A stretch of 64,000 bases of DNA, taken from contig CAJNDS010001924.1 of the NCBI GenBank assembly GCA_905221605.1, forward strand, positions 392,001-456,000. Reading direction: 5' to 3'. Within the stretch, counting starts at the first letter, position 1. Each line of letters begins with the position of its first letter. The notes under the pieces were generated by a model, which worked only from the letters and a program-made list of their open reading frames with translations, ran no database searches and was not told where the DNA came from. Origin of the DNA: Symbiodinium natans. Taxonomy: Eukaryota > Sar > Dinophyceae > Suessiales > Symbiodiniaceae. A program made the position numbers and the translations under genes. This document shows, piece after piece, positions 35,749 through 44,003 of the stretch.

Positions 35749-36478
35749 TCAGGCGTCAGCTTTCTCAAGCGCCGCCTCCGGGATCTCGAGAGCCGGCAGC
35801 TCTGCCTCGTCTGCCACGCGCGGGCGCTTCGTGCCCCTAGCCTTGGCCTTCCGCAGCGCTGGAGTCCCGCAACTGCTGCTGCAGGTCCGCGAGCTCCTCC
35901 CGGCACTTAAGGTCCGTGAAGCTGAGGGCGGGCAGCTGGGCCTTGTTGTCCTTCGCGTACTTGACGGCCAGCTTCTCGGCCTCAATGCGCCAGGCCTGCA
36001 AACGGGACAGGCCCTCAGAGAGACACTGCGCCAGCACGTCCCTGGCGGGGTCCGCCTTGACAGTCGCCACCTTCTTCGTCACGTTTGGCAAGGCTGCGTT
36101 GAGGCGCCTCAGAACCTTTGCAGCTACAGCGGCGTCCTGCTTGTTCTGCTTCACCCGCGCAGCTTCCGCCTCTCGCTTCTGCTTCCTCTCCTGCTTCCTC
36201 TGCTCTTTGGTCTGGCGCTTCCCGTCAGCCGCGTCCGCGTCCGGCTGCTCTTCTTCCGACAAGTCAGCCAAAGCTTCAAGCTCGGCCTGGACCTCTGCCG
36301 CACCGGTCGCGTCCGCTTGCAAGGCCTCGGCCGTCAAGGCCTTGGCTCGTCGGGGCTTGTGCTTCACCTGCATGATCTCCTCTGTACACTTGGCCAGGAT
36401 CTTTGCGTTACTGACGGAGTGCAAGTTGACGCGGAAAGTGGTTCCCAAGACCTGCGTGCAGAGAATAGACTCGCACAA
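35749..36478 (-). CDS. Hypothetical lysine/glutamate-rich coiled-coil protein of the transposon
   Basis: A 213-codon frame (36478-35837) carries a Gln/Lys/Glu/Arg helix (KEQRKQERKQKREAEA) and further helical charged sequence. No ATG lies at the 5' edge; GCACGCAG just inside suggests a splice acceptor at about 36454, with the first in-frame Met near 36373. An overlapping frame continues to 35749 with TPALRKAKARGTKRPRV, which has a nuclear-signal-like KRPR, so the gene may splice or shift into it near 35870. Function is unknown. Its charged helices would suit a DNA- or protein-binding accessory factor (inference). Confidence 0.45.
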
Positions 36479-36508
36479 AATGAACTAGAGATTCCCATGT
36501 CAGCGTGC

Positions 36509-36524
36509 AGCGGCTGCAGCCGCC
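36509..36524 (+). repeat. 16-bp spacer motif (AGCGGCTGCAGCCGCC)
   Basis: Single copy in the short spacer between the two neighbouring minus-strand genes. This version is a longer dyad, GCGGCTGCAGCCGC. Confidence 0.75.
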
Positions 36525-36544
36525 CAGCAACATGGGTGTATATA

Positions 36545-36670
36545 TAGGGTAAATAGGGTTTCGTCAGGGTTCAGGGTTTATAGGGTTCAGGGTGTAGGGT
36601 TTAAAAGAGGGTTTGGGGATTGGGGTTTAGACTGCAGGTTTAGAGTTAAGGGGTCAAGGTTTAGAAGATT
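36545..36670. repeat. Degenerate telomere-type repeat inside the transposon
   Basis: TTTAGGG-like units with many changes overlap the 3' end of the neighbouring minus-strand gene and fill the rest of the spacer. This shows the repeat can enter the transposon after its arrival. Confidence 0.65.
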
Positions 36671-37122
36671 TAGGGCAGTCCAGAAAAGCTGTTGAAGCCA
36701 GGGGCCGGGTGTTCCTCTCTGTCCTCCTCCCCTGCCAGGCGCTCGATTCGCTCGGTGTCGAAGCCCTGAGTAGCCCAGGCAGTGAGCGGGAGGAAGCTTC
36801 CCTGCCACTGGTCGCGAAACTCGGCCTCGTACTTGCTGCGAAGGACCTTGGTCAGGCACTCCTTGACCTTGGAAAGCGCAATGCGTCCCTTGTCGTCCTT
36901 GAGGGAGCCGGAGTTCTTGAAGAAGTCGAGTTTCTGCTCGTGGCTCAGCTGCTGCAAAGACTGAGGCAAAGAGAGTCGCTGCAAGTAACAGGCCGCGCTG
37001 TGACAGTCCTTGCACGTGCGAGACTGCGAGAGCGCGTTCTTGCGGGTGCACTGGTCCTCGGACTTCCTCTGGCCGCAGCGCGTGCAAGCGAAGAGTTCCG
37101 TCACTGGCGCGGTCTCCGACAT
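36670..37122 (-). CDS. Zinc-ribbon-like protein of the transposon
   Basis: The ATG at 37122 opens 150 codons. Near the N-terminus CTRCGQRKSEDQC is followed by CKDC, a two-CxxC zinc-binding arrangement of about 30 residues reminiscent of Stc1-type or other small zinc ribbons. The C-terminal half includes FLPLTAWATQGFD, an aromatic motif with no assigned function. A longer reading from upstream would add a leucine-rich leader and is less likely because the MSET start is a good ATG with a GC-rich flank. Probably a nucleic-acid- or protein-binding accessory factor; assignment rests on the cysteines only. Confidence 0.6.
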   Translation of the reverse strand: MSETAPVTELFACTRCGQRKSEDQCTRKNALSQSRTCKDCHSAACYLQRLSLPQSLQQLSHEQKLDFFKNSGSLKDDKGRIALSKVKECLTKVLRSKYEAEFRDQWQGSFLPLTAWATQGFDTERIERLAGEEDREEHPAPGFNSFSGLP

Positions 37123-37499
37123 GGCAAGAAGACAGAAGAGAGAGAGCAGCAGGGAAATGAGGCTAGGAAAGGCTCGAACTGGCTGAGGAGTGCAGCAGCA
37201 TGGAGCGTGAAGAAGCAACACAAGAGAAGTCTGATGCATGCGGGGAATCTTGCTGCGGCAGAGCTAAATTTTCAGTGGCGCCCACGCGGCGCCCAAGGGC
37301 GCCCAGGGCCATCTGCCAGGTCAGTTTTTCGCGTGGCGCCCACGGCGCCCAACGGCGCCCAGCGGCGCCCAAGAGGACAGGCCTCGAGCGGGAGCGTCGG
37401 CCAGCCTCCAGCGTCCTGTGTTTCTCGAACGCGTTGCACGCGGCGCCCAGCGGCGCCTAGCGGCGCCCAAGTGCGCCCAGGTGATTCAGAAACCCGAGA

Positions 37500-37720
37500 A
37501 CTATAGACCCGAAACCCGGGCTCCTTGAAGCCCTAGACCCTTTAAACCGTGAACCTTGAACCCTAACCGTAAACTGTATGTAAGCGTCAACCGTAAAACC
37601 CTTTATCCTCAGCAACCCTATAAACCCTGAGCCCCAAACCCCAAAGCCTCAAGCCTATGAACCCAGTAAGCTAGACCCTGCACCCTAAACCCTAAACCCG
37701 AAACCGTACATATAGACCCT
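37500..37720. repeat. Degenerate CCCTAAA-type repeat inside the transposon
   Basis: CCCTAAA-like units with CCGTAAA and CCCTGAA variants lie between the zinc-ribbon gene and the next gene. They are followed by the motif copies at 37749 and 37783. Confidence 0.7.
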
Positions 37721-37748
37721 AGACCCTGTAAAGCAGCGCCCGACCTAT

Positions 37749-37798
37749 AGCGACTGCAGCCGCCAGCCCCGCGCAGTCGTGCAGCGACTGCAGCCGCC
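37749..37798 (+). repeat. Two 16-bp spacer motifs (AGCGACTGCAGCCGCC)
   Basis: Identical copies at 37749-37764 and 37783-37798, 34 bp apart, with a (CA)n tract just downstream. They lie in the spacer to the left of the 464-codon gene. Confidence 0.8.
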
Positions 37799-37799
37799 A

Positions 37800-38384
37800 G
37801 ACACTTGCCTGCAGTCATGCAGCGACGCAGCACACACACACACACACCTGCATGTTCGGTCGGCAAATGTCCTGTGTCGGCTGCGAGGCTATGGAGACAA
37901 ATTACGTGCAAGGCCACACATAAGTGCGGAAACTTCAGGCCGGTGAAAGTAACATGCGCTGGACTTGCGAGCGCTTCGATGGAAACGCTGGCGAGTGGCT
38001 GCCTGAGTTTCCCGGTGCACAAGGGCCTCACTTACAGCAGGTACCCCCGGCGGCGCCAGCAGGAGTCGCTGCAGTACTGCCTGTGCCGGCACCTGGAACA
38101 GCCAGAAGCAAAGGTCTCCTGGACCTCGAGGGGCAGTCCCAACCGCTGCCGGAACTGGGCCTCCTTCTTCGAGCCCGGCTTGGCATTGGCAGGCTTGGTC
38201 AGCGCCTGCAGAGCAATGCAGAATCGCAAGCGCAGGACCCTAAACCCGAAACGTAAACCCCAAACCCTAATCAAACCGTAAACCCTAAACCCTCAACCGT
38301 AAACCCTAAACCCTAGAAACCCTCAACCCTCAACCCTAAACCCGGCACCCTATCGTAAACCCTACATGCAGAAGTCGACACGTT
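37800..38384. other. Spacer with unrecognised frames and repeat
   Basis: Both strands hold frames of 60-158 codons over 37805-38281 with no recognisable motif. A minus-strand stretch with cysteines (CSRCRHRQYCSDSC, within 38032-38150) looks like a MYND-type zinc finger core and may be an exon of an unlisted minus-strand gene. Telomere-type repeat fills about 38235-38370. Confidence 0.4.
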
Positions 38385-39779
38385 TCAAGATAGAAGCTTC
38401 TGGAGCAAGGGGCGTGCCTTGTGCTTCTTCGCCGTCTTCTTGAGCTGCTTGCTGCCTGGGAGCTTGCTGTTCTTCGTCTTCTTCGAGAGGGGTTCCTGAG
38501 CAGGTAGCGACAGGGTCTCCGCCTGAGCTTCCGGACTTGCGTCCGGCGCGGGGGCAGCAGCAGTCTTACGCCGAACTCGGCGAGTGGGCTGCGTCGTCAA
38601 AGCAGGCTGCCCTCCCATCTCCACACGCAACTGCTCGGCCGCGGAGATGAGGCCGGAGTCCGGCTTGGGAACCTCCACAGGTGCAGCGAAGTGCAGAGCC
38701 TTCTCGAGGGAAGCTGAAGAAACGGTGGAACCGAAAGAAGACGAACGCAAGGAACATGGGGACACTGTGCGCATAGAGTCCGTGCTCTTCCCGTCGGAGG
38801 CCTTCTCCGCGGCGACCTCCAACTGCAGAGCCGGCAGCGACGTTGCGCCGGGCGCCCTGTCCTCCAGCTGCGGGACAGCAGCAGGCGCGGGGAGGGACTG
38901 CTTCTTGGGAAAGAGGAGCTGCAAGCCAGGAAGTGTCTCCTCATCCTCCTGCGCCAGGCGAAGCTGTGACAGCAGCATGCGCAGCAAGTTCTTTGTACAG
39001 CCCTCCTGGCCCTGAAGCTTCTTCTCGTCGACCAAGTTCTTGTTGTTCTTGCGCATCGGCACGCTCGCTGTCAGCGCGCGCAGTGTCTGCAAGGGAACCG
39101 GCGAGGCTGCCTGCGGCAGCGCGCCCTGAAAAGCTTCACGACACCAGCACTCGGGATGGTCACGCCAGCTTGACGGAAGCACCAGCACGTGCGGGTAGTC
39201 GGCCGGAGGCGGCCTTGCAGCCTGGAGCGCACGTCGTAGGTAGGCCTTGGCAACACCAAAAAGCTCGAACCAGCCCGAGTAGGTGGTGGGCCGCGCCTCC
39301 TTGCTTTTAACCTGGAGAAGCAGGGCCGTGACGGCAGCGGATGTTGCCTCCGTGGGCGCACGAAGCCCCAGACGAACGAGGAACTCGGACACGTGCTGCA
39401 GCTTGGCGCAGGTCGTGTAGGATTCGTTCGTGAGGATGGCCCAGTCGCTGGGGCACAGGTAGCCGACGAAGTCTGCAAAGTCTTGGAGCTTGACGCGAGA
39501 GACAGCGTCCTTGTCCAGCTGCAAGGCCTTCGTCTGAGAGGACAGCGAGACGGTGCAAGTGACAGTCCTGCCCAGGCTGGCTACCTCCTCGCGTGTCCAG
39601 TGCGGCGACGAAGAAAGAGCCCTGAGCAGGTCACCGGCTTCGTCCGTGGTGCAGCTGCCTGCTGCCAAGTGGTCCGCAAGTTGGGCACACTGCTGGGCCC
39701 TCGCCTGCCCGAAGTCAGCCTCCGACAGCACAGCGAGACAGCCGTCGAGGAACTTGTCCACAGCCTGGATGTGCTCCAT
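38385..39779 (-). CDS. 464-residue protein of unknown function carried by the transposon
   Basis: A clean ATG-to-stop frame from MEHIQAVDKF. The N-terminal 230 residues are helical and hydrophobic-patterned, with LQHVSEFLVRLGLRAPTE and YSGWFELFGVAKAYLRRAL as the most conserved-looking pieces. The middle is Ser/Pro/Ala-rich and probably disordered. The C-terminus is strongly basic (KKTAKKHKARP) and nuclear-signal-like. No catalytic motif was found. It is the longest intact cargo frame and lies between motif-bearing spacers. By position and charge it may be a DNA-binding partner of the transposase, as a second protein is in CACTA elements; that is inference. Confidence 0.7.
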   Translation of the reverse strand: MEHIQAVDKFLDGCLAVLSEADFGQARAQQCAQLADHLAAGSCTTDEAGDLLRALSSSPHWTREEVASLGRTVTCTVSLSSQTKALQLDKDAVSRVKLQDFADFVGYLCPSDWAILTNESYTTCAKLQHVSEFLVRLGLRAPTEATSAAVTALLLQVKSKEARPTTYSGWFELFGVAKAYLRRALQAARPPPADYPHVLVLPSSWRDHPECWCREAFQGALPQAASPVPLQTLRALTASVPMRKNNKNLVDEKKLQGQEGCTKNLLRMLLSQLRLAQEDEETLPGLQLLFPKKQSLPAPAAVPQLEDRAPGATSLPALQLEVAAEKASDGKSTDSMRTVSPCSLRSSSFGSTVSSASLEKALHFAAPVEVPKPDSGLISAAEQLRVEMGGQPALTTQPTRRVRRKTAAAPAPDASPEAQAETLSLPAQEPLSKKTKNSKLPGSKQLKKTAKKHKARPLLQKLLS

Positions 39780-39914
39780 GGCGTCGCATTAAAGGTGACC
39801 TGTTCAGAGGTCTATGTGTAGACCCCCCGGTCTATATATAGAGCGCACCGAAAACATGGCATGGTGGAAAGTGAGAGGATGCAGAGTGTCAGCGCAAGCT
39901 AGAAGAGCGCTGCG

Positions 39915-39930
39915 AGCGGCAGCAGCCGCC
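39915..39930 (+). repeat. 16-bp spacer motif
   Basis: Exact AGCGGCAGCAGCCGCC in the 274-bp spacer between two minus-strand genes. Confidence 0.8.
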
Positions 39931-40053
39931 GTGCTGCAAGATTTCCGAACAGAGCCCTCGCAACTTAACATTAACCAGCATTGGCTCGATGCACATATTA
40001 CATGCAGCTGTACAGACACGCAGAGACACGTGTGCAGATGATGCTCGGGGAGC

Positions 40054-40407
40054 TCAGGTGGTATTGTGTCGGGTCTCCGCTTGCGCATGCTCCAGACTGG
40101 CGGCAAGAAGCACGGAGATCTCGTGGCCATCGCTGAGCTGCGGCTGCCGGTCGGGATGGAAAGCACGCAGTAGATCACGCAGAAACCTGACCCTGCTCTG
40201 CGCAGGTAGATCTCGAGCGGCCGCAGTCAAGATGACGGCCACAGCGCTGGCCGGCGTCGGTGTCGCGCCTTGCGCCGCCTGCGGCTGTCGCAGTGCACAG
40301 CGACGGCCATGGTATCTGGCCCCGGACTCGCAGCACACAGAGCAGCAGTGCCGGTGCCAGCCTGTCGCAGTGCGACCGCAGCCAGGTGTCAGGCAAGGAG
40401 TGTCCAT
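40054..40407 (-). CDS. Small cysteine/histidine-rich protein with HPD-containing tail
   Basis: The ATG at 40407 opens 117 codons. The first third holds CLTPGCGR, HRHCCSVCCES and YHGRRC, a compact set of eight cysteines and several histidines likely to bind zinc. The second half reads RFLRDLLRAFHPDRQP, resembling helix II and the HPD loop of a J-domain but too short to be a whole one. An upstream extension encoded by the GA microsatellite is rejected. Function unknown; a zinc-binding adaptor is the safest reading. It sits between motif-bearing spacers in the transposon. Confidence 0.6.
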   Translation of the reverse strand: MDTPCLTPGCGRTATGWHRHCCSVCCESGARYHGRRCALRQPQAAQGATPTPASAVAVILTAAARDLPAQSRVRFLRDLLRAFHPDRQPQLSDGHEISVLLAASLEHAQAETRHNTT

Positions 40408-40467
40408 GGCTGCCGGATGTCTAGATCTCTCCAACTTCTGCTCGACCCTGACACTGCAACAACAAAA

Positions 40468-40585
40468 AGAGAGAGAGAGAGAGAGAGTGATAAAGACAGA
40501 GACAGAGAGATAGAGAAGGAGAGAGATCGAGAGAGAGACTGAGAGAGGCAGAGACAAAGACAGAGACAGAGACAGAGACAGAGAC

Positions 40586-40650
<65 letters not shown>

Positions 40651-40682
40651 CAGAGAAAAAAAAAAAGGAGAGAGAGAGAGAG
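40468..40682. repeat. (GA)n-rich microsatellite
   Basis: About 200 bp of AG, AGAC and AGAA units plus a poly-A run lie in the spacer upstream of the cysteine-rich gene. It yields a spurious Ser/Leu-rich frame on the minus strand. Confidence 0.95.
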
Positions 40683-40689
40683 AAGCGGA

Positions 40690-40705
40690 AGCGACAGCAG
40701 CCACC
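40690..40705 (+). repeat. Variant 16-bp spacer motif
   Basis: AGCGACAGCAGCCACC, one change from the common AGCGACAGCAGCCGCC, next to the GA microsatellite. Confidence 0.55.
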
Positions 40706-40813
40706 ATTTTACACACGGGCGAAACGTGCAGTGCCCCGTCCGTGCTTGCGTCGTGAGGGCAAGCAGTTTTCATTCCAAAAAAAGTAGCCGAGGCGAGTCT
40801 TGGGAAGAAGGCC

Positions 40814-41032
40814 TCAGTCCTTGAACTCTTCGTCCACGACTAAGGGCGCTGAGGCAGTGGCCTCCTGCGACTTCTCCTGGTCTGGGCGAGACAACTCCAG
40901 TGCCTCAGCCTTGCCGGCCATAGTCGCTGCAAGCGCCATCATAAGCTTGCGCAAAGCAGCAGCAGGCCACTTGTCCAACTCCGCAGCGAGCTCTTCGTCC
41001 GTCATTGCCAGCATGTTGGCCACGGAGGACAT
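40814..41032 (-). CDS. Small acidic helical protein of the transposon
   Basis: A 72-codon frame from MSSVANMLAM to EEFKD, with ATG and stop in place. It is predicted mostly helical and acidic (TDEELAAELDKWPAAALRKL). No family is recognised. Its protein-like composition, its minus orientation and the motif-bearing spacers on both sides support it as a real gene, though its size leaves doubt. Confidence 0.5.
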   Translation of the reverse strand: MSSVANMLAMTDEELAAELDKWPAAALRKLMMALAATMAGKAEALELSRPDQEKSQEATASAPLVVDEEFKD

Positions 41033-41181
41033 GGCTAAAAGGAAGACGCACTAGACCTCGACTTGGGCACTGCAAAGCTGCCAGTCTCTTCCTGCAAACG
41101 CTGCTGTGACATGGTCCCTGCGGAAAGAAATGGACGTGTATGTATATATATATATATATGTTTATGTCATGCAACAAACAA

Positions 41182-41293
41182 AGCGGCAGCAGCCGCCGAT
41201 AACAGTCTGACTCGCAAGACAGAGCAGCGACAGCAGCCGCCAGACTCAGAGCAATGTAACCTGTGATTGTCTGAAGCAGCGACAGCAACCGCC
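41182..41293 (+). repeat. Three 16-bp spacer motifs
   Basis: AGCGGCAGCAGCCGCC at 41182, AGCGACAGCAGCCGCC at 41226 and AGCGACAGCAACCGCC at 41278, all in the 283-bp spacer between two minus-strand genes. An (AT)n microsatellite precedes them at about 41145-41160. Confidence 0.9.
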
Positions 41294-41315
41294 ATGAACG
41301 TGCATTTTCTCACCG

Positions 41316-41864
41316 CTACCAAGGCTCCTGTGCTGAGCTCATGGGCAAGGCCAGACGCTCGGCAAGCGTACGTAAAGCAGCGTCACAGTCATGCACAAGC
41401 ATGCCTAGCGTCCACAGACACTGACGTGCTCGCTGCACATTGTCGTCTATATGCTGCCACAGCTCAGCTTCGGCCTCCGGCGTCAGCTCAGCCATGGCAA
41501 CGCTGGGTGCAAACGGTCTACGCGAGCTGTCAGTCGGCGGTGCAGGAGGTGGTGGAGTCGAGGGAGGCAGCGCGGCGCTCGGAGCTGCGGTAGCGGGCGC
41601 TGTGGGCGCGGTAGCAGGTGCAGGCCGGCTTTGACCAGCTGCGGGCGTGCCTGCTGCCTGCCGGGACGCACGCCATGGTGCAGGATCCGACTGTTGTTGC
41701 CACCTGCCGGCCGCAGGCTCGGCATCTGGAGGCGGCGCCTGGCGTGCCACCTTGGCCGGTGGAGCGCCCGGCGGCTCCATGGGCCTTGCAGAGCCAGAGG
41801 ACGTCTGGCCGCCAGCTTCCATGAGACGGTCCAGAGCGGACGGCGGCTCCGCTGGTCGCTTCAT
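41316..41864 (-). CDS. Proline/alanine-rich protein with C-terminal helical domain
   Basis: The ATG at 41864 (MKRPAEPPSALDRL) opens 182 codons. Residues to about 120 are Pro/Ala/Ser-rich and disordered. The last 60 are a compact helical segment (ELTPEAEAELWQHIDDN then CLWTLGMLVHDCDAALRTLA). No homology is recognised. The layout of a disordered linker plus a small helical domain suits a protein-interaction factor. A start 21 codons further upstream is possible, but MKRP has the better context. Confidence 0.55.
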   Translation of the reverse strand: MKRPAEPPSALDRLMEAGGQTSSGSARPMEPPGAPPAKVARQAPPPDAEPAAGRWQQQSDPAPWRASRQAAGTPAAGQSRPAPATAPTAPATAAPSAALPPSTPPPPAPPTDSSRRPFAPSVAMAELTPEAEAELWQHIDDNVQRARQCLWTLGMLVHDCDAALRTLAERLALPMSSAQEPW

Positions 41865-42005
41865 CTTGAGCCTGGTGTGTACGGACGGCAGGCATGCAAG
41901 TGACATGTGCAACTGTGCTGTCAACATGTCCCAGGTGCATAGGAAAACACCTCAACTTGCGCATCAGTCATGCCAGCTTCGTAGGTCTTTACGCGGTCAC
42001 CGCGC

Positions 42006-42151
42006 GAAGCGACAGCAGCCGCCGGAAGAGTACACAACTGGGATCCTATTACAAAACCTGCGTTTGGATTGCATAAGCGGCAGCAGCCGCCAGAGCTATA
42101 CTGGAAGCGACAGCAGCCGCCGGTGCAAAACTGGAAGCGACAGCAGCCGCC
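42006..42151 (+). repeat. Four 16-bp spacer motifs
   Basis: Copies at 42006 (AGCGACAGCAGCCGCC), 42076 (AGCGGCAGCAGCCGCC), 42106 and 42136 (both AGCGACAGCAGCCGCC). The last three are exactly 30 bp apart. They fill the spacer between two minus-strand genes. Confidence 0.9.
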
Positions 42152-42188
42152 ATGTTAAAAAAATAAGCAGGACATTGCGCAGACGATT

Positions 42189-42575
42189 TCATCTGCCTGT
42201 TGGCTGACTGTGCCATCGCTTGTACCAGTCGCGATGCTTCCCTCCCTTCTTCTTGTTGACGCCCGTGGCACGGTGAGACCGAGCCTCCCTCCACAACTGA
42301 CGGTTGCTCTTGCCGCCATCGTTTGGCTCTCTGCCCTGCATCTTCAGCGACCGGCGTTTAGGGATCGGAGTCACACTGCTCGAGGGTGCCGAGGACGCCG
42401 AGGCAACATCCACGTTCTCGTTGCGGTGCATCTGGTGCATCTGGCTCGCAATGGCCTTCCACACAGAAACTACCGCAGGCTCCTCGGTGTCGGTTTGCGC
42501 AGGCGCAGGGGCCATGCGTGGTATATAGTCGGGGTCGAAGACGAAGGAGACCCAGCGAGACACGAAGTCGGCCAT
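42189..42575 (-). CDS. Small basic protein of the transposon
   Basis: The ATG at 42575 (MADFVSRWVSFVFDPDY) opens 128 codons. The C-terminal third is strongly basic (PIPKRRSLKMQGREP, NKKKGGKHRDWYKRW), pointing to a nuclear or nucleic-acid-binding protein. No fold is recognised. It is the rightmost frame of the transposon, followed only by two motif copies and the right terminus. Confidence 0.55.
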   Translation of the reverse strand: MADFVSRWVSFVFDPDYIPRMAPAPAQTDTEEPAVVSVWKAIASQMHQMHRNENVDVASASSAPSSSVTPIPKRRSLKMQGREPNDGGKSNRQLWREARSHRATGVNKKKGGKHRDWYKRWHSQPTGR

Positions 42576-42720
42576 GGCTGACAAAAGAAGCCCTGAAGCG
42601 CTCGCCAACCTATATAGATACCTGGGGTGTGACGTCTGACTGCTAACGTGAAGACACTGTCACGTGCCACACGCGCATGTTGCTGGGCAAAAACCCTGCG
42701 GTGAACACCATGGTTGAGGA

Positions 42721-42789
42721 AGCGGCAGCAGCCGCCAGTGAACGAATACATTACTACACGCACAGACAGATTCAGCGACTGCAGCCGCC
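42721..42789 (+). repeat. Two 16-bp motifs near the right end of the transposon
   Basis: AGCGGCAGCAGCCGCC at 42721-42736 and AGCGACTGCAGCCGCC at 42774-42789, upstream of the rightmost gene. Confidence 0.85.
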
Positions 42790-43404
42790 GTTTGGACTGT
42801 ATAATATGTCATGTCTTGTACTGCAGCAAGCAACAACGTCTCGGCGCCTTACTTGTGGAATTGGGGCTCACATGCTAATCGGCCTAAAGACTTCCGGCTC
42901 TGAAGTGGGGCTCCTTCTATGTTGCACGTCACAGCACGAACATAACACGCAGAACGAGAGCCAGACATCATACGAACGCGACTTCTCAGATAACCAGCCA
43001 TGCAGGAACCATTTCTTGCACCGCCCCGGCCCCCCCCCCCCCCCCAACCCCCCTCCTGCCCCCCTTTTTCGGCAGAACGACGCCTGGGGGGTCCAGTTTC
43101 TCACTGGATGATGTCGAGTGTGCAAATCCAACGAAGTTATGAAAACATGTGCAACGTCAGGAATGCACTATGCGATTTGGACTTCACGATCATGATGAGC
43201 TTCCGCGCAAAAAAGCAGCTGCGCCCGCTATCTTTTTCTATCTTTTTTTTATCTTTTGTATCTTCTTTCATCTACTTGCAAGTTATATGTTTACTTGGAG
43301 AACATATATGTGCGTGTAAATGCATGCAAGATGATTTGAACATAGCATGAGATGCAAGGGATGCTAACCCGCATAGCATGGGATACCATGCCACTTGCTA
43401 TCCA
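42790..43404. other. Non-coding right subterminal region of the transposon
   Basis: No gene is seen. It holds a poly-C run at about 43029-43045 and TATCTTTTT-type direct repeats at 43229-43275. Similar TATCTTTTT repeats lie near the left end (31521-31560) in the same orientation. Confidence 0.55.
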
Positions 43405-43439
43405 CTGCAACTTTCCTATCTTGCCTTAGAGCCCCTTCG
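43405..43439 (-). repeat. Right terminal inverted repeat of the 12-kb transposon
   Basis: Reverse complement begins CGAAGGGGCTCTAAGGCAAG. The next plus-strand bases are TA and then CCCTAAA repeat. Confidence 0.85.
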
Positions 43440-43464
43440 TAAACCCTAAACCCTGCACCCACAG

Positions 43465-43542
43465 CAACCTGAGATCTGCAATTCAAGGCATGCCGCCGAT
43501 GCCTACCCAGCGCATGCCGCAGCCGCAGGCGCCCAGTTCAAG
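43465..43542 (+). other. Candidate exon next to the transposon's right end
   Basis: CCACAG precedes and GGTGTT follows an open frame reading NLRSAIQGMPPMPTQRM then PQPQAPS. Both splice signals are acceptable. It starts only 26 bp beyond the transposon terminus. The gene is not identified. Confidence 0.4.
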
Positions 43543-44003
43543 GTGTTGAGGTTAGGGTTTGGGGTTTAGGGTTTGGGGTTTAGGGTTTAGGGTTTGGGGT
43601 TTAGGGTTTAGGGTTTGGGGTTTAGGGGTTTTGGGGTTATAGGGGTTTTAGGGGTTTAGGGGTTTTAGGGGTTTAGGGGTTTAGGGGTTTGAGGTGTAGG
43701 GTTTTAGGGGTTTAGGTGTTTAGGGTCGAGGGTTTAGGGTTAGGGAGGGTTTAGTTTAGGGTTTAGGCTTTCGAACATAGACTTTACCTGGAGGTTCATG
43801 CTACTTTGAACCAAAATAGCTATATTTCTGTACTTATAACCTAATTGTTGCCCTCTTAGGGCGCTTAAGGGCCTGATGAGTGGGGCATAACTACACTTGT
43901 AACTGGCCTAAAACCCTAAACCCTAAACCCTAAGAAGCTTATGACCAGATACCTATCTGTCCTTCAGGCTTCAGGGTTTAGCGTATTGGCCTTAAGAAGC
44001 TAG

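Larger units (their letters stand above)
31419..43439. mobile_element. 12.0-kb multi-gene DNA transposon with terminal inverted repeats
   Basis: The 35 bases at 31419-31453 and 43405-43439 are inverted copies with two mismatches, starting CGAAGGGGCTCTAAGGC. TA lies directly outside each end (31417-31418 and 43440-43441), consistent with a TA target duplication. Inside, all recognisable genes run on the minus strand: a transposase-like gene at the left and about eight small genes to its right. A 16-bp motif recurs in every spacer. The element is nearly free of the telomere-type repeat that fills its surroundings, except at about 36545-36670, 37500-37720 and 38235-38370. The superfamily was not determined. 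Confidence 0.8.

Noticed and set aside
40408-40773. Ser/Leu-repeat N-terminal extension of the Cys-rich transposon gene
   Set aside because: It is the translation of the GA microsatellite; the ATG at 40407 gives a compact protein.
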